Shown here in pieces: positions 16,934-24,334 of a DNA stretch of 64,000 nt. The stretch spans positions 3,224,001 to 3,288,000 of the forward strand of contig OZ241871.1 in the NCBI GenBank assembly GCA_965202955.1, given 5' to 3'. Numbering within the stretch: position 1 is the stretch's first letter; each line of letters begins with the position of its first letter. Made by a program: the position numbers and the translations under genes. Source of the stretch: Bin5 sp034422415. Lineage in GTDB: Bacteria; Chloroflexota; Anaerolineae; Caldilineales; Caldilineaceae. The notes beneath the pieces were generated by a model. It was not told the DNA's origin. It did no database searches and worked only from the letters and a program-made list of their open reading frames with translations.

Positions 16934-17584
16934 CTACTCCTTTGTCTTCTCGTCCGTATCGACTTCGTCGTCTTTTGCGTCCCCGTCTTCGGCGGATGTC
17001 TCGGCGGCAGCGGCGTCTTCATCTGCCTCGTCGCCGGCCTTGGAAACGGTCTCCTCAACAACCTCACCTGCTACCGAAACGGTCTCGTCCACGACGTCGC
17101 TGGCACTGGCAACGGTCTCCCTGAGCTTGCCGACTGCACCGTCGCCGCCGTCCTCCTCCGCACTTTCGGGTTCGGCTGTTTCCGTCCCGGACTCTTCCTC
17201 AACGCTATCTTCCACCGCGGCGGCCGCTTCAACCACCGCCGCCTCTTCCACTTCCTCGACGAATTCAAAGTCCTCGCCGCTGATTTTGTGGATCTGCAGG
17301 CGCGTCAAGTATTGGCGATGACCTCGGCGGACGCGTACCCGCTTCTTCGGGCGGTAGCGGAAGACCAGAATCTTTTCGCCCCGGTGCTGCCCGGTAATTC
17401 GGGCGGTCACCGACGCGCCTTCCACTTTCGGCTGGCCGATTTTGACGCCATCGTCGCTGGACACCATCAGCACATCATCCAGTACGACACTGTCGCCGAC
17501 TTCCCCGGCCAGCTTTTCGACTTCCAGAATATCTCCGGGTGCAATTCGATACTGTTTGCCTCCGGTGCGTACGACTGCGTACAT
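16934..17584 (-). CDS. rplU: Ribosomal protein L21 with acidic C-terminal extension
   Basis: A 216-residue L21. The first 103 residues form a complete L21 (MYAVVRTGGKQYRIAPGD, GASVTARITGQHRGEKI, RYRPKKRVRVRRGHRQY, TRLQIHKI). The remaining 110 residues are low complexity, rich in Glu, Asp, Ala, Val and Ser, with repeated VVDETVSVAGEVVEETV units. L21 is normally about 103 residues, so the protein is doubled in length. The start at 17584 has AGGAGA 8 nt upstream; the frame is open for 34 codons further 5', but those do not resemble L21. It is the first gene of the operon. Confidence 0.95.
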   Translation of the reverse strand: MYAVVRTGGKQYRIAPGDILEVEKLAGEVGDSVVLDDVLMVSSDDGVKIGQPKVEGASVTARITGQHRGEKILVFRYRPKKRVRVRRGHRQYLTRLQIHKISGEDFEFVEEVEEAAVVEAAAAVEDSVEEESGTETAEPESAEEDGGDGAVGKLRETVASASDVVDETVSVAGEVVEETVSKAGDEADEDAAAAETSAEDGDAKDDEVDTDEKTKE

Positions 17585-17794
17585 CTCTATCTCTCCTGTA
17601 ACCGCGTCCGGGAACTCTATTCTCGACTTCTCCGGATCTTCGGATAGCGGCTTGCGGGCACCTCTTTCTCGCGCCCCAAGGTGCAAAAAAGCGCAAATGG
17701 TGCCGCAACTCGGACGAATGATTTGCAGTCACCTGTCACAGGGACCTGATCCCAAAAATAGGGCAGCGAAGCCAATGGCAGGCCACCCACACAA
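17585..17794 (-). other. rplU 5' leader with alternative stems
   Basis: About 210 bases lie between the predicted transcript start and the L21 ATG. The segment around 17657-17663 can pair either with AGGTGC at 17679-17684 (6-bp stem) or, shifted by one base, with GGTGCC at 17699-17704. The pairings exclude each other. Ribosomal protein leaders often carry autoregulatory RNA structures; here that is an inference from length and pairing only. Confidence 0.35.
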
Positions 17795-17800
17795 AGAGAG

Positions 17801-17829
17801 AGTATAGGTCAGACCGGTCAATCCGGCAA
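17801..17829 (-). promoter_or_regulatory. Promoter of the rplU-rpmA-rpmE-tdk operon
   Basis: On the minus strand TTGCCG (17824-17829), a 17-base spacer and TATACT (17801-17806) form a good sigma70-like promoter, directed into rplU. Confidence 0.5.
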
Positions 17830-17910
17830 ATCTGGCGCGACCTCTGAGCGATTGGTGTCAATTGGACGGCCCTGCTCCCTCGACCGTACAACTCCTTTCT
17901 CCTGCCGGGG

Positions 17911-19368
17911 TTACTGACGTGTCCACTCGTACAGCCCCTGCCGCGCCCGTTGATACGCACCCGGGGGGCGGCTGATGGATGTCGCGCCTGCAGTGTCAAC
18001 CTCGATGATGCGGGCGGAGACCGGCCCATATGCGGCGCGCGGCGCAACCGCGCCCTTGGCGACGAAGATGTGCTGCTGCTCCGGCAGTATACCTGCCGAA
18101 CGCAGTTGGTTCAGACTCATCGGCGGCGTGCGCACGCTGTCCAACAGCAGCAGGCCTCCACTCGTTGCCATCACCGCGGTCAGGCCCTGGTCCCACTCCC
18201 TCTTGCCACCGTGACGCCGTTCCGTCTCGATGAACTTGCCATCGTGGAGCGCGCGCACCGTCCCTGTTAGCGTCAATGTCGGCCCGTGTTGATCATCCAC
18301 TTTGCCGCCCACGGGCAGCGTCAGCTGTGCGCCGATGCCGGCGGCCGCGCAGGCCGCGGCTGCCTCAGGGTCATACAGGGCCGCCACCCATTTGTCGGCG
18401 CCCTGGCGCAGCAACTCCTCCATAACAAAGGTGGCGTCCCCCGCGCTGCCTCCGCCGATGTTGTCCCCCATTTCGAACAGAGAGACCGGTTTCTCCGGGC
18501 TCGCCATCGCCATGCCCACCGCCTCGGCCGGCCCCGGAACGCGCGGCAGCAGCTCATCCCGTGTTGCCCACATCAGCTCGGCCAGATGCCGCGCCTCCCG
18601 CTGCGCCAGGGCCGGCTGCCCGTCGGACACGACGACGACCGACGGCCCCATCCACGGCACATCCGCATACTGATAGCCGGCCGCGACGCTGGCAGCCAGA
18701 ATGCCCGCTTTGCCTTCCAGTTCGATCGCCGCGTCCATCACCTGCTGCATCGGGCCGCTGCTCGTATTGTGGAAGGCAATGTTGTAAAGCAGCTCCGGCT
18801 TGACGATAGCCGCTTCGGGCTTGGCTTCGGCCCGCACCGTGCGCGCGAGCAACTCTGCAGCCTGCAGACCCCGTTCCCGCTGATCGACATGGGGACATGT
18901 CTTGTAGATAACAAGCGCCGTGGCGTCTTCGACCAGTTGCGGCGGCACATTGCCGTGGTAATCGTGGGTGACCACCAGTGGGACAACCGGCCCGAGCAGT
19001 GCCCGCACCCGATGTACCGTCTCTCCATCGGCATGAGGAAAGCCGTCCGCCACCATCGCGCCGTGCAGTGCCAGCAGCAGGCCGTCCAGGGGTAACGCTG
19101 CCCGGATCCTTACCAACAGTTCACCGACAAGCGCCGCGTACGCCTCCGCCTCGACGGTGCCGGAAGGCGTCGCGTCCGCTCCGAAGAGTGGCACAATCTC
19201 GTATCCAAACGCCTCGCCGCCGGCGATGAACCCGCCCACCTCGTGGTAGGTCGACACGTGCTTCTCCACGATCTTCTGGCCGCGCAGGATCTGAAAATCC
19301 GACAACGCCGTCGTGAAAGAGGCAAATGTGTTCGATTCGTGGGTCAGAAATGCGATTCCGATGCGCAT
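17911..19368 (-). CDS. M81 family metallopeptidase (MlrC-like)
   Basis: A 485-residue protein of the MlrC family, named after a microcystin-degradation enzyme. The start MRIGIAFLTHESNTF, GGFIAGGEAFGYEIVP, LALHGAMVADG, VTHDYHGNVPP and YKTCPHVDQRERG are typical. GDNIGGGSAGDATFVMEELL in the second domain marks the C-terminal MlrC part. The conserved His and Asp residues would bind zinc. Substrates of environmental homologues are unknown and not necessarily peptides. AAGGAG lies 7 nt upstream of the ATG. The gene diverges from the thioredoxin-like gene and the following catabolic cluster. Confidence 0.88.
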   Translation of the reverse strand: MRIGIAFLTHESNTFASFTTALSDFQILRGQKIVEKHVSTYHEVGGFIAGGEAFGYEIVPLFGADATPSGTVEAEAYAALVGELLVRIRAALPLDGLLLALHGAMVADGFPHADGETVHRVRALLGPVVPLVVTHDYHGNVPPQLVEDATALVIYKTCPHVDQRERGLQAAELLARTVRAEAKPEAAIVKPELLYNIAFHNTSSGPMQQVMDAAIELEGKAGILAASVAAGYQYADVPWMGPSVVVVSDGQPALAQREARHLAELMWATRDELLPRVPGPAEAVGMAMASPEKPVSLFEMGDNIGGGSAGDATFVMEELLRQGADKWVAALYDPEAAAACAAAGIGAQLTLPVGGKVDDQHGPTLTLTGTVRALHDGKFIETERRHGGKREWDQGLTAVMATSGGLLLLDSVRTPPMSLNQLRSAGILPEQQHIFVAKGAVAPRAAYGPVSARIIEVDTAGATSISRPPGAYQRARQGLYEWTRQ

Positions 19369-19394
19369 TGCCCTCTCCTTTATCCGACGCTCAT

Positions 19395-19422
19395 TTGCTC
19401 AGTACCAGATCCTCAGTATAAT
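19395..19422 (+). promoter_or_regulatory. Possible promoter toward the thioredoxin-like gene
   Basis: TTGCTC (19395-19400), a 16-base spacer and a perfect TATAAT (19417-19422) on the plus strand. The same bases read TATACT on the minus strand (19415-19420), about 50 nt before the M81 gene, so a divergent promoter is also possible. Confidence 0.4.
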
Positions 19423-19623
19423 CAATCGCGTAGCTGAAACTCGTCGTCGCAGGGCATTATCCGCCCTGACCGTCCGCTTCGCAACCCGGATAGGGTCGGC
19501 GTACGGTTCTGGGGCGCCACTCTGCTCGGCCGGGTTGCGATCGGACGCAAACCATCGTAGTGATTCGCGACGGTGAATTTCTTACAATCCGGGCACTTTC
19601 AAGAATCCTTTCAGGAGGACATC

Positions 19624-20220
19624 ATGGCTTTTACTCTCGAAATCGGCGATAAGGCGCTTGACTTCAAGCTGATCGCCACCGACGGCAACGTCTACTCGCT
19701 TAGCAGCTTTGACGACGCCGAAACAGTTGTCATCTTCTTCACCTGCAACCACTGCCCCTACGTCATCGGCTCCGATGAGGCGACGCGGACGACTGCCGAC
19801 AACTATGCGTCCAAAGGCGTGAAGTTCGTCGGCATCAACTCGAACAGCGTCCATGTCAACGCCGAGGACGACTTCCGTCACATGGTCGAGCGCATGGCTG
19901 AGCACAAGTTTCCCTGGGTCTATCTGCGCGACGAGACCCAGGAGATCGCCCAGGCATACGGCGCGCTGCGGACGCCCCACTTCTATGTCTTCAACAAGGA
20001 CCGCGAGCTTGTCTACACCGGACGCGGCGTCGACAATCCCCGCGATGCCAGTCTTGCCACCGTCTTCGACCTGGACCGGGCCCTGGAGGAACATACCTCC
20101 GGCCAGCAGGTCAGCGAGAATTTGACGAATCCGATCGGCTGCAACGTCAAGTGGGCCGGCCAGGACGCCCACTGGATGCCGGCGGACGCCTGCGACCTGG
20201 TGCTGCCGCAAGCGGCCTAG
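19624..20220 (+). CDS. Thioredoxin-like (redoxin/AhpC-TSA) family protein
   Basis: A 198-residue thioredoxin-fold protein. It starts MAFTLEIGDKALDFKL, followed by the redox motif FFTCNHCPYVIG (CxxC). AHKFPWVYLRDETQEIA and GALRTPHFYVFN, with the cis-Pro loop, complete the fold. It belongs to a widespread group of cytoplasmic redoxins that act on unknown thiols or peroxides; there is no signal peptide. The ATG at 19624 has a perfect AGGAGG 5 nt upstream; the frame is open 17 codons further upstream without reason to extend. A strong hairpin follows the stop codon. Confidence 0.88.
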   Translation: MAFTLEIGDKALDFKLIATDGNVYSLSSFDDAETVVIFFTCNHCPYVIGSDEATRTTADNYASKGVKFVGINSNSVHVNAEDDFRHMVERMAEHKFPWVYLRDETQEIAQAYGALRTPHFYVFNKDRELVYTGRGVDNPRDASLATVFDLDRALEEHTSGQQVSENLTNPIGCNVKWAGQDAHWMPADACDLVLPQAA

Positions 20221-20241
20221 ATTCGCCTGAACATGTCCTGA

Positions 20242-20282
20242 ACGCGCGGCGCGAGCCGGTTCCAGCGATTCGCGCCGCGCGT
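20242..20282 (+). terminator. Perfect 13-bp hairpin after the thioredoxin-like gene
   Basis: A 13-bp perfect inverted repeat (ACGCGCGGCGCGA at 20242-20254 and its complement at 20270-20282) with a 15-base loop lies 21 nt after the stop codon. No T tract follows, so it is either a U-less terminator, an mRNA-stabilising stem or a protein site. It separates this gene from the SelA-like gene 48 nt further on. Confidence 0.5.
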
Positions 20283-20330
20283 CTGACCCCACCGGATGCC
20301 TCCCACTACAAGTGAATAGGCGGTACGCTC

Positions 20331-21443
20331 ATGCCCACCTACTCAGAGCTCGACGTAACCCCGATCATCAATGCCAATGCCACCCTGACCCGGCTGGGCG
20401 GCTCTCTCATGCCGCCGGAGGTGCTGCAAGCAATGATGGAGGCGGCCAAAGTCTTCGTCGAGCTGCCCGAGCTGCAGCGTCGTGTCGGCAACCGCATCGC
20501 TCTCCTTACACAGAACGAGGCCTGCTACGTCAGTTCGGGCGCGGCCGGAGGCATAGTCGTCGCCATCGCCGGCTGCGTTACGGGCAACGACATGGCGGCG
20601 ATCGAGAGGCTGCCGGACCTGTCGGGTCTCAAAGACGAGGTGATTGTCCACAAGTCCCAGCGGAATGGGTATGATCACGCCGTGAGGCAGGTTGGAGTCA
20701 AACTGGTGGAGATTGGCTATCCTGCAGTCACCGAGGTCTGGCAACTTGAGGGGGCAATCAACGAAAAGACCGCTGCTGTCATCTGGTTTCATGGCGCCTT
20801 GGGCGGCCCTGGCGACATCTCTCTGGAAAAGGTGATTGATATCTCCCACGCCCACGGCGTGCCGGTGCTCGTGGACGCGGCCGCGCAGCTACCGCCGGTG
20901 GACAACCTTTGGAAGTTCACGCAGATGGGCGCAGACGCCGCCATCTTCAGCGGCGGCAAGGACCTGCGCGGCCCCCAGTCCTCCGGGCTGGTGCTGGGCA
21001 AACAATGGCTGATCGACGCCTGCGCGCGCAACGGGCCGCCCAATCACAGCATTGGCCGCCCAATGAAGGTGGGAAAGGAAGAGATGCTCGGTCTGCTGGC
21101 CGCGGTCGAACGGTACCTTGCTCTCGATCACGAGGGGCGGGCCTCGCAGATGGGAGAGATTGTTACCGGCTGGTGCAACGAACTAAACAAGCTGGATGGC
21201 GTGCGCGCAGCGCGCGTCTTCCCCAACGAGGCCGGGCAGCCGCTGCCGCGCGCGCAGGTCCACATCGATGCAGCCGCGGTTGGGCGCTCGCGCGGCGAGA
21301 TCGTCCAGGGCCTGCTCGACGGCCGCCCCGCCGTCTCCGTCGCGCCCGGCCCCGACGACTCGTTCTTCCTCAACCCGACCACGCTCGAAGAGGGCGAGGA
21401 AGAGGTCGTGCTGGCGCGGCTGGTGGAGGAGATTCGCGATTGA
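20331..21443 (+). CDS. SelA-like PLP-dependent enzyme (possible ammonia-lyase)
   Basis: A 370-residue fold-type I PLP enzyme related to L-seryl-tRNA(Sec) selenium transferase and to D-glucosaminate-6-phosphate ammonia-lyase (DgaE). The N-terminus MPTYSELDVTPIINANATLT, the YVSSGAAGGIVVAIAGCVTG loop and the PLP lysine motif SGGKDLRGPQSSG are visible. True SelA would be about 460 residues with an RNA-binding N-terminal domain, which is missing, so a catabolic lyase is more likely. Enolase-superfamily, RidA and Gfo/Idh genes follow on the same strand; RidA would fit as a scavenger of enamine products. The substrate is unknown. Confidence 0.8.
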   Translation: MPTYSELDVTPIINANATLTRLGGSLMPPEVLQAMMEAAKVFVELPELQRRVGNRIALLTQNEACYVSSGAAGGIVVAIAGCVTGNDMAAIERLPDLSGLKDEVIVHKSQRNGYDHAVRQVGVKLVEIGYPAVTEVWQLEGAINEKTAAVIWFHGALGGPGDISLEKVIDISHAHGVPVLVDAAAQLPPVDNLWKFTQMGADAAIFSGGKDLRGPQSSGLVLGKQWLIDACARNGPPNHSIGRPMKVGKEEMLGLLAAVERYLALDHEGRASQMGEIVTGWCNELNKLDGVRAARVFPNEAGQPLPRAQVHIDAAAVGRSRGEIVQGLLDGRPAVSVAPGPDDSFFLNPTTLEEGEEEVVLARLVEEIRD

Positions 21444-21485
21444 GACCGGAGTCAAGAATCAGACCCAGACGGAAAAGCGGAAGTC

Positions 21486-22430
21486 ATGGCAACTGCCGAA
21501 TTAGGTAAACTGAAACGAGTAGACGTGCGCAAAGCATGGGAGGACGAGGCGCAAGATTTCACTCCTTGGCTTGCCGACAATCTGAGTTTTCTAGCTGCAG
21601 AGCTTGGCCTCGAGTTGGAATTAGAGGAAACGGAAAAGGCCGTAGGCCGGTATCGGGCAGACATTTTGGCCGTAGTCTCCCAAACTGACGAACGAGTGCT
21701 CATAGAGAATCAGCTTGGTAGGGCTGACCTTCAGCACCTAGGGCAAGTCCTGGCCTACTTAGCTGGGCTGGAGGCAAAAATCGTCGTTTGGATTGCCACG
21801 GATTTCCGGGATGAGCACCTTTCCGCCATTCGCTGGCTAAACGAGCAAACGATGGATCCATTTGCTTTCTTCGCGGTGAAGATTAGCGCTGTGCAAATTG
21901 GAGACTCTCTGCTGGCGCCCATCTTCGAAGTACTTGAACGTCCAAACGAGTGGGACCGGCAAGTTCAAGTTGCCACCCGGCCAGGACGACTCAGCGAGAG
22001 AGGCGTCTTTCAGCGCGAGTTTTGGGCCCACTGCTTGGCTAGGTGGAAGAATCCACCGAAACTTAGGCCAAATTACGCACTGCCGCACGTATGGCACACA
22101 TTGGTTCCGGAATCCGGACTGAGGGTAGTCATGTATGTGTCAAAGAATGGGACCGGTGTTTACTTAGGTGGCAAGTCCCAGAACGAGGATAAGGCCCGGG
22201 TACAAGCGCGGGCAGACCTATATCGAGAGCCCCTCAGAGAATCAATAGGGCTTGAAAACTTCCTAAGCGGAAATAATGCTGACTGCAGATCAGTCCTGGA
22301 TATCGATTCCCATGAAGGTAGTAACTGGGACAGGATGGCCGACTGGCTCGACGACGCGCGCCAAAGATATGAAGAGATTCTCAGAGAGGGCCGGAAGGCT
22401 AGCGAAAGCATAGGACCAAGCGATTCGTGA
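21486..22430 (+). CDS. DUF4268 / PD-(D/E)XK nuclease-like protein
   Basis: A 314-residue protein. Residues 45-115 look like a PD-(D/E)XK nuclease core: YRADILAVVSQTDERVLIENQ gives the Asp and the ExQ pair, followed by GRADLQHLGQVLAYLAGL and IVVWIATDF. The second half (AHCLARWKNPPKL to about LYREPLRES) matches the DUF4268 type found next to such cores. The same architecture occurs in proteins from defence and mobile regions, but its function is not established. The gene is visibly richer in A and T than both neighbours, with less GC at third positions, so it was probably acquired. It sits 42 nt after the SelA-like gene and 64 nt before the enolase-superfamily gene. Confidence 0.72.
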   Translation: MATAELGKLKRVDVRKAWEDEAQDFTPWLADNLSFLAAELGLELELEETEKAVGRYRADILAVVSQTDERVLIENQLGRADLQHLGQVLAYLAGLEAKIVVWIATDFRDEHLSAIRWLNEQTMDPFAFFAVKISAVQIGDSLLAPIFEVLERPNEWDRQVQVATRPGRLSERGVFQREFWAHCLARWKNPPKLRPNYALPHVWHTLVPESGLRVVMYVSKNGTGVYLGGKSQNEDKARVQARADLYREPLRESIGLENFLSGNNADCRSVLDIDSHEGSNWDRMADWLDDARQRYEEILREGRKASESIGPSDS

Positions 22431-22494
22431 TAGAATTCCCTCAGCGTATCCAGCTCGCGTGTCGAGCAACCTCGATAATGCACAGGATCACCCG

Positions 22495-23766
22495 ATGACC
22501 GCCGCCACAGTCTCCAAAGTCGAACGCATCCTCCTCGTCGTGCCCTTCGTCGAACGCGTCCGCCGCGAAATGGAGCGCGCCAACATCCATCGCTGGTCGG
22601 AGTGCGAGGTCATCCGCGTAACCACCGACGACGGCACCGTCGGCTACGGCGAAACGATCCAGAACTACACCTGGGGCCGCGTGCCCGACACCGAGCGCGT
22701 GCTCGGCCGCTCGCCCTTCGACTGCATGTGGGACGACTCTCTCGGCGCGGGACTGCAGATGGCGCTCTTCGATGCCGCCGGAAAACTGGCAGGCGTCCCC
22801 GTCCACCGGCTGCTGGGCAACAAAGTGCGAGACTGGTGCCCCGTCTCCTTCTGGGACCACGACATGGGTCCGGAAGCCTACGAACGCGAGGCGAAGGTCG
22901 CCGTAGAACTGGGCTTCACCTCGATCAAGATCAAGACCCGCCCCTGGCACGACGTCTACGAGACGGTCCGGCGCATCAGCAACGCCACGCCCGACTGGTT
23001 CCACATCGACTGCGACTGGAACGATTTTCTGCTCGACGTATCCACAGCCGTGCCGGTTCTCCGCGAATTGGAGGCCGATTTCCCCAAGATCTCGATCTGG
23101 GAAGGCCCCATCAAGTCCGACGACGTGGCCGGGAACCGCCTATTGCGCGAGAAGGTACGTACACCAATCGCCCACCACTACGGCGGCGTACCCGGATCGG
23201 TCGCCATCCAACATGGCTACTGTGACGGCTTCGTCGTGGCCGGCGGCGTTACCAAGGTCATGCGTTCCGGAGTCTCCGCGGCCACCGCCAACATGCCTTT
23301 TTTCATCCAGATGGTCGGCACCGGACTCACAACAACAATGGCGCTTCACCTGGGCGCCGTGCTCAGCCATGCCCAGTGGCCCGCCATCAACTGCCACGAA
23401 CTCTACGAGCACAACCTGCTGAAAGAGCGCATCCCCGTGATCGGCGGATTCGCGCAGACACCCCAGGCGCCGGGCTTGGGCATAACGCTGGACGAGGAAG
23501 CTCTGAACGCTTATCGCGTCGATGAAGCCGATTTCAGCCTGCCCCGCCGCCTGGTCCGCTACAGCCGCGCCAACGGGGTCCGCGTCTACTTTCCCGATAC
23601 AAGCTGGAGTCAGGACTCAAGCATGTGGAACTACTGGCGTACAGCCAATCAACCCATCTATGAGCGGGGTGTGCAGACCGACTACATCGACGATGACGGC
23701 AGCCCCGATTTTGCCGACCTATACCGGCGCGCCGTCCAGACGCCGCTGCTGACGCGGGAACCTTAA
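22495..23766 (+). CDS. Enolase-superfamily (mandelate racemase/muconate lactonizing) enzyme
   Basis: A 423-residue enolase-superfamily enzyme, which would abstract a proton alpha to a carboxylate, commonly dehydrating acid sugars. The KxK motif SIKIKTR (K145, K147) and metal ligands in HIDCDWND (D172/D174) and IWEGPIK (E203) are present. The third ligand position, usually PIAxGE or PIAxDE, reads PIAHHYG (residues 224-230), which is unusual. The ATG at 22495 has AGGA 8 nt upstream; a GTG at 22459 is possible. It is followed by RidA and two Gfo/Idh genes. The substrate is unknown. Confidence 0.85.
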   Translation: MTAATVSKVERILLVVPFVERVRREMERANIHRWSECEVIRVTTDDGTVGYGETIQNYTWGRVPDTERVLGRSPFDCMWDDSLGAGLQMALFDAAGKLAGVPVHRLLGNKVRDWCPVSFWDHDMGPEAYEREAKVAVELGFTSIKIKTRPWHDVYETVRRISNATPDWFHIDCDWNDFLLDVSTAVPVLRELEADFPKISIWEGPIKSDDVAGNRLLREKVRTPIAHHYGGVPGSVAIQHGYCDGFVVAGGVTKVMRSGVSAATANMPFFIQMVGTGLTTTMALHLGAVLSHAQWPAINCHELYEHNLLKERIPVIGGFAQTPQAPGLGITLDEEALNAYRVDEADFSLPRRLVRYSRANGVRVYFPDTSWSQDSSMWNYWRTANQPIYERGVQTDYIDDDGSPDFADLYRRAVQTPLLTREP

Positions 23767-23807
23767 GACTCTCTACGTTTGAAATTCCTTTCTATCCGTC
23801 ACTCAGC

Positions 23808-23826
23808 CGCGCCGAAATTCGGCGCG
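23808..23826 (+). other. Palindromic hairpin before ridA
   Basis: CGCGCCG-AAATT-CGGCGCG forms at least a 7-bp stem, extendable with A-T pairs into the loop. It sits 42 nt after the enolase-superfamily stop and 15 nt before the ribosome binding site of the RidA gene. It may slow read-through, protect an mRNA end or influence ridA translation. Confidence 0.4.
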
Positions 23827-23852
23827 TGCAAATGAATCCACAGGAGCAGAGC

Positions 23853-24302
23853 GTGTCTTATCTGGCAAAACTGAAGGAAATGGGTTACGAGCTGGAAGTC
23901 GTTGACCTGGACGGCGGTAGGCTGATGCAGGCCGTGCGTTCCGGCGACCATGTCTACGTCTCCGGGCAGGTTTCCCGTTGGGGTGATGAAGAAATCCAGG
24001 GCAAGGTCGGACAGGATCTGACGACCGAGGAGGGTTATCGAGCCGCGCAACTGTGCGCGCTGAGTATTCTGCAGGCGGTCCACTCCATCGCCGGTCTCGA
24101 CAACGTACGGCAGGTCGTCAAGGTCTTCGGCATGGTCAACGTGGCGCCGGGTTTCGACAACACGCCCTCGGTCATCCACGGCTGCAGCGAGCTGTTCATC
24201 GAGCTGTTCGGCGACGCCGGCCGCCACGCACGCAGCGCCATCGGTCTCACCGTCCCCCTCAACTGGGCGGTCGAAATCGAAGCCATCATCGCTGTCGACT
24301 GA
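23853..24302 (+). CDS. RidA family (YjgF/YER057c/UK114) protein
   Basis: A 149-residue RidA-family protein. RidA enzymes hydrolyse reactive enamines and imines made by PLP-dependent lyases. Typical parts are GDHVYVSGQVSRWGDEEIQG, GLDNVRQVVKVFGMVN and the C-terminal SAIGLTVPLNWAVEIEAI; the usual catalytic Arg near RSAIG is replaced in context by Ser-Ala-Ile-Gly after an Arg. The GTG start at 23853 has AGGAG 6 nt upstream and fits family length; GTG 23826 and ATG 23832 upstream are also open. Position downstream of a SelA-like PLP enzyme supports a clean-up role. Confidence 0.87.
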   Translation: MSYLAKLKEMGYELEVVDLDGGRLMQAVRSGDHVYVSGQVSRWGDEEIQGKVGQDLTTEEGYRAAQLCALSILQAVHSIAGLDNVRQVVKVFGMVNVAPGFDNTPSVIHGCSELFIELFGDAGRHARSAIGLTVPLNWAVEIEAIIAVD

Positions 24303-24334
24303 GGCGTCGCCCGTCGCTGTCAGGAGCTAACAGA

